From Roseiarcus sp963751165 (GTDB lineage Bacteria > Pseudomonadota > Alphaproteobacteria > Rhizobiales > Beijerinckiaceae): DNA of 64,000 nucleotides. The position numbers were made by a program, and so were the translations under genes. Below the pieces are notes generated by a model. That model was not told the origin of the DNA and ran no database searches. It was given only the letters and a program-made list of their open reading frames with translations. This document shows positions 17,588 through 27,387 of this stretch, one piece after another (position 1 is the stretch's first letter; every line of letters begins with the position of its first letter). Location of the stretch: the NCBI GenBank assembly GCA_963751165.1, contig CAVVTP010000015.1:682001-746000 (forward strand). The letters are read 5' to 3'.

Positions 17588-20500
17588 ATGGGCCCAAAAC
17601 GGTCTTTCGGCTCGCCGCGTAAGCATCCGTCGACGGCGAACAGCGCCGCCGTGGCCGACCTAGCGGTGGATGAGATCCTGGACGGCCTCGCAGAGGGCTT
17701 TTTCGCGCTCGATTCTGCCTGGCGCTTCGTCGCTTTCAACCGCGCAGCAAAGGAAATCTTCGAGCTGCGGCGCGAGGAAGTGATTGGTCGAACGATCTGG
17801 GAGGTTTCGCCGACCGCAGTCGGGACCGAGTTCGAGCGGCGCTATCGGATGGTGATGACGAAGCGGGAGAAGCAGGTCTTCGAGTGCTATACGACCCGCC
17901 TGCCCAGCCGCTACCATGAGATCCGCGCATTTCCCCTCGGCGACGGGATCGGCGTGGCCTTTCGCGACGTCACCGATCGCCAGGAGATGGTGGAGACGCT
18001 GCGGCGCCGCGAGCTCGAGCTCGAGCGGGTCCAAAGGATTGGCGGCGTCGGGGGCATGTGGGTCGACCTGCGCGACAAATTCATGGCCCGGCGATCGCCC
18101 GAATATCTTCAGATCTACGGCCTGCCGCCTGAAGCGGCGACCGAGTCGCACGAGACCTGGGTTCAGCGTCTCCATCCCGACGACCGGGCCGGCGCGGTCG
18201 AGCGGCTATTCTCCGCCGTCGCCGGCGGCGGGAACGAATATAGGTCGGAATACCGAGTCATCCGCCCGAGCGACGGCGCGGTCCGCTGGATCAGGGCTGT
18301 CGGGGAGATCGAGCGCGATGCGAACGGTAAGGCGACCACGCTAGTCGGGGCGCACATCGACATTACCGAACGAAAGCTGGCCGAACAGGAGGCGGTCGAG
18401 AGCGGGGAAAAGCTGCGGGCCATAACCGACGCCCTGCCCGTCCTGATCTCCTACGTCGACAGCAGCCAGGTCTTCCAATTCGTCAACAAGGCCTACGAAA
18501 TATGGTTCAACCGCCCGCGCAGCGAGATCCTCGGGCGCCGCGTCGTCGACGTGATGAGCACCGAGATGTACGAGGCGCGCCGATCCAACCTCGAGCGGGC
18601 GCTCGCGGGGGATGAGATTTCCTACGAAGTCGAGTTTCCGCGATCGGACGGGCTGGCTTTCACCGAGGTGACGCATGTCCCGCACCGCGACGCCTTGGGC
18701 CGGGTGCTGGGCGTGTACGTCGTCGTCACCGACGTCACCCAACGCAAATTGTCCGAACGCGCGATCGCCGAGAGCGAAGCGCGGTTCCGCGCCATCGCCA
18801 ACAGCGCGCCCGTGCCCATGTGGGTGACCGGTTCCGACGGCCGGCGCGAATTCGTGAACCAGGCCTATCTCGATTTCTTCGGCCGCACCTACGAGGAGGC
18901 GCTCGAATTCGATTGGCGGAGCGGCATCCATCCCGACGATCTGCCGCGCATACTCCGCGAGGAACCGGTCATCCGAAGGTCGCTGACGTCGGTCGTGGTC
19001 GAGGCGCGTTTCCGGCGCGGCGACACGCAGTGGCGGTGGCTGCGGGCGGAGTCGCAGCCGCGCTGGAGCCACTTGGGCGAGCATGTCGGCTTCATCGGCG
19101 TCGCCCATGACGTGACAGACGCGAAGAAGGCCCAGGAAGAGCTCACCCGCATCAACGAAATGCTGGAGGGGCGGGTCCAGGAGAGGACAGCCGAGCTCGC
19201 GGCGAGCGAAGCGCTGGTGCATACCTTCTTCCAGCACTCGCCGGAATGCCACGCCGTGCTCGTCGAAGACGGGGGCAGCTTCCGCTTCCAGGAGGTCAAC
19301 CCGGCGACGCTCCGTCTCTACGGCATGGCCAGGGACGACGTCGTGGGACGCACGGCGCACGAGGTTCTGGGACCGGAAGGGGGCGCGGAGGTCACCCGCA
19401 ATCTGGCGGCCGCGCTCCACACCGACGGCCCCTACCGCTACGAACGGACGCAAGCTGGCAAGACCATCGAAGCCGTGGCGACGGCGGTGCCGAGCGGCGA
19501 TGAAATGGCGCGGCGCGTGGTCGTCAGCGCGCGCGACGTGAGCGACCGGCGCCGCCTCGAGGAGCAGCTGCGCCAGGCGCAGAAGATGGAGGCGCTGGGC
19601 CAGCTCACCGGCGGCGTCGCGCACGACTTCAACAACATGCTGACGCTGATGCTCGGCGGGCTCGACACCATCGACCGCCAGCTCGTCCATCTGACCGCCT
19701 CGCCGGCCAAGGCGCGGATCGAGCGGGCCAAGGACATGGCGCTCCAGGGCGTCCAGCGCGCCCGGGCGCTCACCGGCCGCCTGCTCGCCTTCTCGCGGAG
19801 GCAGCCGCTCGCGCCGCAGCCGGTGGACGCCAACGCGCTGGTCGGCGGAATTCAGCGATCTCCTCCAACGGACGCTCGGCGAGCCGATTTCACTGAAGAC
19901 CATTCTCGCGGATGGAATCTGGAGCGCCTACGTCGATCCGAACCAGCTCGAGAGCGCCCTCGTCAATCTGGCGCTCAATGCCAGGGACGCCATGCCGCAC
20001 GGGGGCAGACTGATCATCGAGACCGCGAACCGCAGTCTCGATGCGGACGACGTCGCCTCGTTCGCAGAGCGGGTCGAGGCGGGCGAATATGTGACCATTG
20101 CAGTGATGGATACCGGCGTCGGCATGGATGCTGAGACGTTGGCGCGCGCGTTCGATCCGTTCTTCACCACCAAGGACGTCGGCAAGGGCACCGGCCTCGG
20201 CCTGAGCCAGGTCTACGGCTTTTGCCGTCAGTCCGGCGGCCATGTTCAGATCGAAAGCGAACCCGCGCGCGGCGCGACGGTCAGGATGTTCCTCCCGCGG
20301 CAGGCGGCGACTCATGCCGCGCTCGCCGAGCGCAACCGGGCCGAGCTCGACCGTCCCGGCGGCCGCGAGAGCATTCTCCTGGTCGAGGACGATGACGGCG
20401 TGCGGGCCTTCGCGATGGAAGCCTTGCGCGAGCTCGGTTATCGTGTCGTCGAGGCGTCCAGCGGCAAGGCCGCACTCGAGGTGCTCGACAGCGCGCCCTC

Positions 20501-20735
20501 TCTCGACCTTCTGCTGACCGATGTGGTGATGCCGGGCGACTACAACGGGCGGGAGCTCGCCGACGAGGCGAGCCGGCGCCGTCCGGGGCTTCGCGTGCTC
20601 TACATGACAGGCTACAGCCGCGACGCCATCATACGCCAGGGCCGGCTCGATCCGGACGTCCATCTCCTCGGCAAGCCCTTTTCGCTGGAGGAACTGGCGG
20701 CGAAGGTCCGCAGCCGGCTGGACGCGGGGCAGTGA
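17588..20735 (+). CDS. multi-PAS hybrid histidine kinase (frameshifted)
   Basis: The gene encodes about five PAS domains in series, each ending in a DVTDR/DITERK-type motif. Then come a HisKA dimerisation domain (LTGGVAHDFNNMLT with the phospho-accepting His), a HATPase (ALVNLALNARDAMPHGG, VMDTGVGMDAE, GKGTGLGLSQVYG) and a C-terminal receiver (LLVEDDDGVRAF, LLLTDVVMPG with the Asp, LGKPFSLEEL). No membrane helix is seen, so it is probably a soluble sensor. The frame breaks at 19849-19850: removing one A from GGCGGAATTC joins QPVDANALVGG to FSDLLQRTLGEP. The first frame runs to 20134 as nonsense and the real continuation is 19851-20735. This could be a sequencing error or a real break between HisKA and HATPase. 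Confidence 0.85.
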
Positions 20736-20928
20736 GGCGACGCTAATGGGACGGAAACGGCCCCGGACGGGTGAGGAAAAACACATGGCGCGAATCCGCG
20801 AGACTGCTTGGGAAGCAGCAAACGAAAGCGGAAAATATACTTTGGGAGCGCGATGCTCGCGCTTCCATTGGCCGACCTGGGAATCTCTGCGATGAGAAAA
20901 AGCTCGGAGGAATTGGCCTCGTGCGGCC

Positions 20929-20977
20929 CGCCCCAGTGATTTTTTATCCATAACGCCCCGGTGATTTTTATCCATAA
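20929..20977. repeat. tandem duplication of a 24-25 base unit
   Basis: Two head-to-tail copies of CGCCCC(A/G)GTGA, a T-run and ATCCATAA lie at 20929-20953 and 20954-20977; they differ by one substitution and one T. They sit in the 285-base spacer between the kinase stop and pncC. The run of T after GTGA recalls a terminator tail, but no strong GC hairpin precedes it. Confidence 0.6.
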
Positions 20978-21020
20978 CGGCGCGCTGCGGGCGCTGGTTG
21001 GTTGCTTAGATTGAGGGCTC

Positions 21021-21509
21021 ATGTTTCCCCCCGACCTCACCACTCGCGCTGCCACGCTTCTCGACCGCTGTCGCGCGGCCGGCCTCAGGATAGCGACCGC
21101 GGAATCATGCACCGGTGGCCTGGTCGCGGCGCTCCTGACCGAAATCCCCGGCTCATCCGCCGTCGTCGAGCGCGGCTTCGTCGTCTATTCTAACGAGGCC
21201 AAGCAGGATCTGCTCGGCGTGCCGCCCGGCGCACTGGAGAGGCATGGCGCGGTCAGCGAGGCGGTCGGGTGCGCGATGGCGGAGGGGGCGCTCAACAGGT
21301 CGCGCGCCGAGCTCGCGGTCAGCGTGACGGGGGTCGCGGGCCCGGAGGGCGGAACGGCGGAAAAGCCGGTCGGCCTTGTCTGGTTCGCCTGTGCGAGGGC
21401 CGGCGCGGCGACGGTTGCGCGCGAAATGCGGTTCGGCTCAATCGGCCGGGGCAATGTTCGCCTCGCCTCGGTCAGCGTTGCGCTCGAGATGCTGGAGGCG
21501 GCTTTATAG
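21021..21509 (+). CDS. pncC: nicotinamide-nucleotide amidase (CinA C-terminal family)
   Basis: The 162-residue protein is the stand-alone CinA C-terminal domain, PncC, which deamidates nicotinamide mononucleotide to nicotinate mononucleotide in pyridine nucleotide salvage. The nucleophilic Ser is in RIATAESCTGGLVAALLTEI. Other blocks are RGFVVYSNEAKQDLLGV, HGAVSEAVGCAMAEGAL and SVTGVAGPEGGTAEKPVGLV. Length is normal. Its stop is followed at once by a hairpin, and it converges with the COQ10-like gene. Confidence 0.93.
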   Translation: MFPPDLTTRAATLLDRCRAAGLRIATAESCTGGLVAALLTEIPGSSAVVERGFVVYSNEAKQDLLGVPPGALERHGAVSEAVGCAMAEGALNRSRAELAVSVTGVAGPEGGTAEKPVGLVWFACARAGAATVAREMRFGSIGRGNVRLASVSVALEMLEAAL

Positions 21510-21529
21510 GCGCGGCCGCTGGCCGCGCC
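21509..21529. terminator. GC-rich hairpin between convergent genes
   Basis: A perfect 9-base stem with a 3-base loop (GGCGCGGCC GCT GGCCGCGCC) overlaps the last base of the pncC stop. A second short inverted repeat (CTCGCT / AGCGAG) follows. There is no T-run. It lies between two convergent stop codons, so it probably blunts read-through on both strands. Confidence 0.5.
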
Positions 21530-21554
21530 GGACTCGCTCAGCGAGCGCGCATGT

Positions 21555-22019
21555 CTACGACGGGCTAGTCGTGTAGATTGCGTTGGCCCGCTCCTCGAAG
21601 GCCTGCGCGAACCTGCGGAATGCGGCATCGAACATCGAGCCCATCAGCGCGCCGAGCGTCCGGCTGCGGAACTCATAGTCGATGAAGAAGGTAACGAGCG
21701 AACGCACGCCGTCCGGCTCGTCGCGGAAGGTCCAGATGTTCTCCATGTGGCTAAACGGTCCATCGATATATTCGACGACGACCCTCAGACGCGGCTTGTC
21801 GAGCACGACCCGGCTCGTGAATCGCTCGCGGATCATCTTGTAGCCGACCGACATGTCGGCGATCAGCGTCTCGCGTCCCTTTCCGTCTGGCCTGCGGTTG
21901 CGCACGCGCAGGCTCGTGCACAACGGCACGAATTCAGGGTAACGCTCAATGTCGGCCACGAGGTCGAACATCTGCTCGGCATTGTGGCGCACGGTGCGTT
22001 CGCTGCGGAAGGACGGCAC
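21555..22019 (-). CDS. COQ10/RatA-like START-domain protein
   Basis: A 154-residue single-domain protein of the polyketide cyclase/START-like COQ10 group, thought to bind ubiquinone or its precursors in respiratory bacteria. The family pattern is clear: FRSERTVRHNAEQMFDLVAD, IERYPEFVPLCTSLRV, VGYKMIRERFTSRV, then FFIDYEFRSRTLGALMGSMF and the C-terminal helix AFEERANAIY. It starts with GTG preceded by a GGAGGCGGAG run. Although E. coli RatA is called a toxin, the alphaproteobacterial members are better viewed as quinone-binding proteins. Confidence 0.88.
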   Translation of the reverse strand: MPSFRSERTVRHNAEQMFDLVADIERYPEFVPLCTSLRVRNRRPDGKGRETLIADMSVGYKMIRERFTSRVVLDKPRLRVVVEYIDGPFSHMENIWTFRDEPDGVRSLVTFFIDYEFRSRTLGALMGSMFDAAFRRFAQAFEERANAIYTTSPS

Positions 22020-22055
22020 TGCTCCGCCTCCGGCGGCCGCGCCGCCCCCAGTAGA

Positions 22056-22442
22056 CTACGGCTTCTGCCCGGGCGCGGCCGGCGCGGGCGCGGCCGGCGC
22101 GTTCGACGGACCCTGAAGCTGTTTCAGCTGATCGAGAATATTGCCGGAGTTGATCGGCTGCGGCGCGGTCTGGCTCGCCGGCGCCTCAGATCCCTTGATG
22201 AGGATCGAGCGCGGCGCCCGGCTCCAGCCGGCGATGATCGACATGAGAAGCGAGGTGACGAAAAACGCGGTCGCCAGGATGGCGGTGGCGCGCGAAAGCG
22301 CGTTCGCCTGCCCGCGCCCGGTCATGAAACTGCCCGTTCCTCCGCCCGAGCCAAGCACGCCACCTTCGGATCGCTGAAGGAGGACGACCGCGACCAGGGC
22401 GATGACGATGAGAATATGGATGACGATGAGGACCGATTGCAT
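22056..22442 (-). CDS. secG: preprotein translocase subunit SecG
   Basis: SecG (128 aa) assists the SecYE channel. It shows the two-helix plan: helix 1 VLIVIHILIVIALVAVVLLQ, the conserved RSEGGVLGSGGGTGSFMTGR loop, then ATAILATAFFVTSLLMSIIAG. The Pro/Ala-rich tail is typical of alphaproteobacterial SecG. It lies downstream of tpiA on the same strand with a 303-base spacer. Confidence 0.93.
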   Translation of the reverse strand: MQSVLIVIHILIVIALVAVVLLQRSEGGVLGSGGGTGSFMTGRGQANALSRATAILATAFFVTSLLMSIIAGWSRAPRSILIKGSEAPASQTAPQPINSGNILDQLKQLQGPSNAPAAPAPAAPGQKP

Positions 22443-22745
22443 GAGAACAGCTCAAGGGGCGGGCGCAAGGCCGTTCGGGCCACGCCCTTAAGTTGGCGCG
22501 CTCCTATCACGGCGCAAGGGGCGCGTCCATCGAACTCTGAGTCAGACGAGTCAGACCATAGTCCTTTCCGCGCCGCACCGATCGCGCGACGCTTGGGTCT
22601 CAGTCAGGGCATGCACTGCGCCATATTCACAATCCCGACGACGACCGCCGGAAACAGCGATAGACGAGTTCGACCGCAACGACGGCTCCGTCGCTTTCGG
22701 CTTAAGGCGAGCGAAAGATTCGGCCCCCGGGGTCCAGATGGCGCC
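22443..22745. other. tpiA-secG spacer
   Basis: These 303 bases separate tpiA from secG, both on the minus strand, and should contain the secG promoter. No RNA gene, repeat or protein-like frame was recognised. Confidence 0.35.
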
Positions 22746-23504
22746 TCAGCGATACGCGGCTGCGATCGCCAGAAAATCCTTAGCCTTCAGGCTCGCCCCG
22801 CCGACTAGCGCCCCGTCGACGTTGTCGATCCCGAGCAGCTCCTTCGCGTTCGCGGGCTTCACCGATCCGCCGTAGAGGATGCGGATTTTCGCGCCGGCGG
22901 CCCCATAAATCTCGCCGAGCAGGTTCCGGATCGCCTTGTGCATCTCGGCGACGTCGGCGGGGGTCGGGGTGAGGCCGGTGCCGATCGCCCACACCGGCTC
23001 ATAGGCGACCACCACCGTCTGCGGCGCGCCGGCCGGCGGGATCGAGCCCAGCACCTGGCGCGCGACCACCGCAAGCGCCTCCCCTGCCTCGCGCTCGGCC
23101 AGCGTCTCGCCGACGCAGACGATCGCGGTCAGGCCCGCCTTCAGCGCCGCCTCCGCCTTGGCGCGGACGAGAGCGTCGGTCTCGTGATGCAGGGTTCGCC
23201 GTTCGGAATGGCCGACGATGACATACGAGGCGCCGGCATCCTTCAGCATCGGCGCTGATATGTCGCCGGTGAAGGCGCCGCTCGAATGCGGGCTGCAGTC
23301 CTGCCCGCCGAGCGTCATCGTCCCTCCCTTGAGCTTCCAGGCGGACTGGGCGAGCAGCGTCGCCGGCGGGCACACCGCGAGTTCCGCCCTCCCGGCCTCG
23401 CCGGCGTCGGCCGCGCGACGCATCGCCTCGATCTCGACGAGCGACGCCGAAAGGCCGTTCATTTTCCAGTTGCCGGCCACGAACGGGCGCACGTCAGGGG
23501 TCAT
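22746..23504 (-). CDS. tpiA: triosephosphate isomerase
   Basis: TpiA (252 aa) interconverts dihydroxyacetone phosphate and glyceraldehyde 3-phosphate. It starts with RPFVAGNWKMNG (Asn and Lys of the active site). The catalytic His lies in YVIVGHSERRTLHHE and the catalytic Glu in VVAYEPVWAIGTGLTPT, with the flexible loop following. RILYGGSVKPANAKELL closes the phosphate site. GGAGG precedes the ATG. It diverges from the SurA-like gene, an arrangement common in Hyphomicrobiales. Confidence 0.97.
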   Translation of the reverse strand: MTPDVRPFVAGNWKMNGLSASLVEIEAMRRAADAGEAGRAELAVCPPATLLAQSAWKLKGGTMTLGGQDCSPHSSGAFTGDISAPMLKDAGASYVIVGHSERRTLHHETDALVRAKAEAALKAGLTAIVCVGETLAEREAGEALAVVARQVLGSIPPAGAPQTVVVAYEPVWAIGTGLTPTPADVAEMHKAIRNLLGEIYGAAGAKIRILYGGSVKPANAKELLGIDNVDGALVGGASLKAKDFLAIAAAYR

Positions 23505-23632
23505 TGATCAGGTCCTCCAGGATTTGGGTCCGCGGGGCGGTTATCGCCTCCGGAAACCCTATGCAAAACCTCCGTCCGGGGCTAGAAGGCGCGCTTCAAA
23601 CGGCCCGAGGCAAAAAGGCGCAGGTGTTCTGA

Positions 23633-25529
23633 ATGCTCGAATCGATGCGCAAGGCGACCCAGGGGCTCGTCGGCAAGGCGATCATGACGGTCGTCATGGG
23701 GCTCATCATCGTCAGTTTCGTGATCTGGGGCGTCGGCGACATGTTGCGCGGCTTCACGGCTTCGACAGTCGCCACGGTCGGTGGCGTGAAGATTTCCGCC
23801 GAGGAATATCACAACGAATACCAGCGGACTTTGGAGCAATATCAGCGTCGACTGCGCCAGCCGTTCACCAATGAGCAGGCGCGGGCTATCGGGCTCGACC
23901 GGCAGGTTCTGCAAAGGCTCCTCAGCGAGACCGCGATCGACGACGAGGCGCGAAAGCTCGGCCTCAACATATCGGAGGACGCGCTACGCAAGCTGATCAC
24001 CTCGAACCCCGCCTTCCAGGACAAGTCCGGCGCGTTCGATCCGCAGCGCTTCGCCAGCGTCCTGCAGGACAACGAACTGAGCGAGCGGAGCTATGTCTCG
24101 GACCTGCGCAAGACGGCGCTGAGACAATTCATCGTCGCGGCGCTGACGACGGGGCTCGCCGTGCCGAAGGCCGAGACGAAGGCGGAAGCCGATTACGAAG
24201 GGCAGACGCGTTCGGTCGACTATTTCGTCCTTCCCTCCGCCGCAGCAGGCGACATTGCGGCGCCTTCGGAGGACGCGCTCAAGGCCTTTTTCAATGACCG
24301 CAAGGCGAGCTATGGCGCCCCCGAATACCGGTCGATGGACGTCGTCGCGCTGGAGCCGCAGACGCTCGCCAATCCCGCCGACGTGAGCGACGCTGACGCC
24401 GAGGCCGCCTATGCCAAAGTTGCCGGAAGGGATCCTCGCTACGGTTCGCCCGAAAAGCGCGACCTGCAGCAGATCCTTTTCCCAAATCAGGCGGAGGCGG
24501 ACGCCGCGGAGGCCAAGATCAAGGCTGGCGCGAGCTTCGACGACATCGTCAAGGAACGCGGTCTCAAGCCCAAGGACACCGACCTCGGCGAGACGACGAA
24601 GGATCAGATGATCGACAAGGCGGAAGCCGACGCGGTGTTCGCCCTCCCGAAGGCAGGAGTTCAGCGGCGTGCTGGCAACCCAGTTCGGGCCGGTCATTGT
24701 CCGCGTCAGGAGCATCACGCCGTCGACGGTCAAGCCGTTCGCCGATGTCGAGGAGGATATCAAGCGGCAGATCTCCGCCGCGCGGCAGGGCGACAAGATC
24801 CAGGCGATCCACGACAAGATCGAGGACGCGCGCGTGTCCGGCAAATCCCTGGCCCAAGCCGCTAAGGACGCGGGTCTGACGACGCAAAACATCTCGGCCG
24901 TCGACGCGCAGGGCAAGGACCCCAGCGGTAAGCCGGTGAGTCTGCCCGACAAGAAAGATCTCTTGCGATCGGTGTTCGCATCCGACGTCGGCCTCGACGA
25001 GGCCCCGTTGCAGACCCCGGACAACGGCTACGTCTGGTTCGCCGTGACCAAGATCGAACCGGCGCATGATCGCACCTTCGAGGAAGCCAAGCCTCAGGTC
25101 GAGGCGCAGTGGCGCGCCGAGCAGGTCGACAAGGCGCTCGCCGCGAAGGCGGATGACCTCGTCAAGCAGATCCGCTCCGGCGCGAGCGTCGCGAGCGTCG
25201 CGAAGAGCGCCGGCGCCGAGGCGAAATCCGCAGCGGACATCCATCGGGACGAGAAGGCGGGCCTGCCGGAATCGGTCGTCGCGGCGATCTTCCGCGAGCC
25301 CGCGGACGGCTCCGGCTCGGCGGCGACGCCGGATGGACGAACAGTGTTCAAAATCACGGCCGATAAGACGCCGCCGGTCGATTTTGCGGACCTCAGGGTG
25401 AAGGCGATGGCCGAGAAACTTGGCGGTGCGACGCGCGACAGCCTGCTCGACCACTATATCGCCGGGTTGCGCCGCTCCCTCGGCGTCACGGTGAACCAGA
25501 ACGTCCTCCAGTCGGCCGCTGGCAGCTGA
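23633..25529 (+). CDS. SurA/PpiD-like peptidylprolyl isomerase (frameshifted)
   Basis: The gene encodes a membrane-anchored periplasmic folding factor of the PpiD type. It has an N-terminal helix (AIMTVVMGLIIVSFVIWGVG), a SurA_N region with the VATVGGVKISAEEYHNEYQR motif, and a parvulin-like (PPIC) middle region starting near RDLQQILFPNQAEADAAEAK. A long C-terminal part ends at LQSAAGS. The first frame (from 23633) turns to nonsense after FALPKA. The family continues one base later as EFSGVLATQFGPVIVRV from about 24657, so one extra base (or two lost) sits near 24656. The stop lies two bases before trpE, which implies co-transcription. Confidence 0.85.
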
Positions 25530-25531
25530 CG

Positions 25532-27055
25532 ATGACCCTGATGCCGGACTTCGAGGCCTTCGCCCGCGCCTACGAGGCCGGCGGTGCGACGGTGGCGGTG
25601 ACGACGTTGGTGGCGGATCTCGAAACCCCGGTCTCGGCCTATCTCAAGCTCGCGCCCGGACGCGCGGGCAACATGTTTCTCCTCGAGTCGGTCGAGGGCG
25701 GCGCGCAGCGCGGACGCTATTCGATGATCGGGCTCGACCCGGACCTCGTTTTCCGCTCGACCGGCGAGCGCGCCGAGATCAATCGGCGCGCGCTCCACGA
25801 TTCCGACGCCTTCGTCCCCTGCCCCGGTGATCCTCTCCAGGCGCTCCGGGCGCTGCTCGCCAAATCCCGCATCAAACTGCCGCCGGGATTGCCGCCGATG
25901 TCGGCCGGCGTGTTCGGCTATCTCGGCTACGACATGGTGCGGCGGATGGAACGCCTGCCGCCGGCGAAGCCCGACCCAATCGGCGTGCCGGAGGCGCTGC
26001 TCATCCGCCCGACCGTGATGGTCGTGTTCGACGCCGCGCGCGACGAAATGGCGATCGTCACGCCGGTGCGCCCGGCGCCGGGCGTTTCGGCCAAAGCCGC
26101 GCACGAGAGCGCACTCGCGCAACTCGACGCGGTCGTCGCCGCGCTCGAGGCCCCGCTCGGCCACACCGCCGGCGCTGAGGCCGACCCGATGGCCCAGGCC
26201 GGCGAGCCGCTCTCCAACACGACCGAGGCCGAGTACCAGGCGATGGTCGCGAAGGCGAAGGACTACATCGTCGCCGGCGATGCGTTCCAGATCGTGCTGT
26301 CGCAGCGCTTCACCAGCCGCTTCGATCTGCCGGCTTTTTCGCTGTATCGCGCGCTGAGGCGGGTCAATCCTTCGCCCTATCTCTGCTATCTCGACTTCGG
26401 CGGTTTCCAGATCGTGGTGTCGAGCCCCGAGATCCTGGTCAGGGTGCGCGACGGCAAGGTCGTTATCCGGCCGATTGCCGGCACCAGGCCGCGCGGGAAG
26501 ACACCGCGCGAGGACGGAGCGCTGGCCGACGAACTGCTCGCCAATCCGAAAGAGCGCGCCGAGCACCTGATGCTGCTCGATCTCGGCCGCAACGACGTCG
26601 GACGCGTCGCCAGGATCGGCACGGTCAAGGTGACCGACAGTTTCTTCATCGAGCGCTACAGCCACGTCATGCACATCGTCTCGAACGTCGAGGGCGAATT
26701 GCGCGGTGACGTCGACGTGGTTGCGGCGCTTGCGGCGGGATTCCCGGCAGGAACAGTTTCAGGCGCGCCCAAAGTGCGGGCGATGGAGATCATCGACGAG
26801 CTCGAGAAGGACAAGCGCGGCATCTACGCCGGCTGCATCGGCTATTTCGGCGCGGGCGGCGAAATGGACACCTGCATCGTGCTGCGCGCCTCCATCGTCA
26901 AGGACGGGCTCATGCACGTGCAGGCGGGCGCCGGCATCGTCTACGATTCGTCCCCTGCCGCCGAGCAGGCGGAATGCGTGAACAAGGCGCGCGCGCTGTT
27001 CCGGGCGGCGGAGGAGGCGGTGCGCTTCGCCGCGCAGGGGAAGCGGGGGCAGTAG
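25532..27055 (+). CDS. trpE: anthranilate synthase component I
   Basis: TrpE (507 aa) converts chorismate to anthranilate with ammonia from TrpG, the first step of tryptophan synthesis. Signature blocks are FLLESVEGGAQRGRYSMIG, the NPSPYLCYLDFGGFQIVVSS feedback/active-site region, IRPIAGTRPRG, EHLMLLDLGRNDVGRVA and FPAGTVSGAPKVRAMEIIDE. It is full length and intact. It follows the chaperone with a two-base gap. Unlike many relatives, no trpG, trpD or trpC follows here. Confidence 0.97.
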   Translation: MTLMPDFEAFARAYEAGGATVAVTTLVADLETPVSAYLKLAPGRAGNMFLLESVEGGAQRGRYSMIGLDPDLVFRSTGERAEINRRALHDSDAFVPCPGDPLQALRALLAKSRIKLPPGLPPMSAGVFGYLGYDMVRRMERLPPAKPDPIGVPEALLIRPTVMVVFDAARDEMAIVTPVRPAPGVSAKAAHESALAQLDAVVAALEAPLGHTAGAEADPMAQAGEPLSNTTEAEYQAMVAKAKDYIVAGDAFQIVLSQRFTSRFDLPAFSLYRALRRVNPSPYLCYLDFGGFQIVVSSPEILVRVRDGKVVIRPIAGTRPRGKTPREDGALADELLANPKERAEHLMLLDLGRNDVGRVARIGTVKVTDSFFIERYSHVMHIVSNVEGELRGDVDVVAALAAGFPAGTVSGAPKVRAMEIIDELEKDKRGIYAGCIGYFGAGGEMDTCIVLRASIVKDGLMHVQAGAGIVYDSSPAAEQAECVNKARALFRAAEEAVRFAAQGKRGQ

Positions 27056-27059
27056 GCGC

Positions 27060-27076
27060 GGCTTCCCGGGGAAGCC
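27060..27076 (+). terminator. hairpin after trpE
   Basis: GGCTTCC CGG GGAAGCC forms a 7-base perfect stem with a 3-base loop, a few bases after the trpE stop. There is no U-run after it, so it is a weak terminator or RNA-stabilising stem. The remaining spacer to 27387 shows no gene. Confidence 0.45.
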
Positions 27077-27387
27077 AGTGTCAACGACCTCGGCACAGAC
27101 CACGTCGGTGTGGGCGCCCTGAAGAAAGATACGCACTCAGCTCGCTGCATGTTTCGAGCATGTGACGCCGTTCAAATCTCGCCCGCTCGCCCGCTCGCCG
27201 CTTAATCGCCGTCCCCGCCTCGCCAGGGGAAGTGTCCTGCAACAAGCGACGCCACGCATCGCGTCTCAAAGGACGATGCGGGGGCTGACGGGATCAGCCG
27301 GGAACCCTCCTGTTCGTGTGCATTCCCTTGCGGACGACGCCAGGGCCGGTCAGGCCGGCGCCAGTCCAGCCGCGCACCTTCGGGCGC

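Noticed and set aside
18341..19903. 520-residue minus-strand frame opposite the kinase
   Set aside because: Shadow frame opposite clear PAS and HisKA domains; no recognisable motifs or ribosome site.
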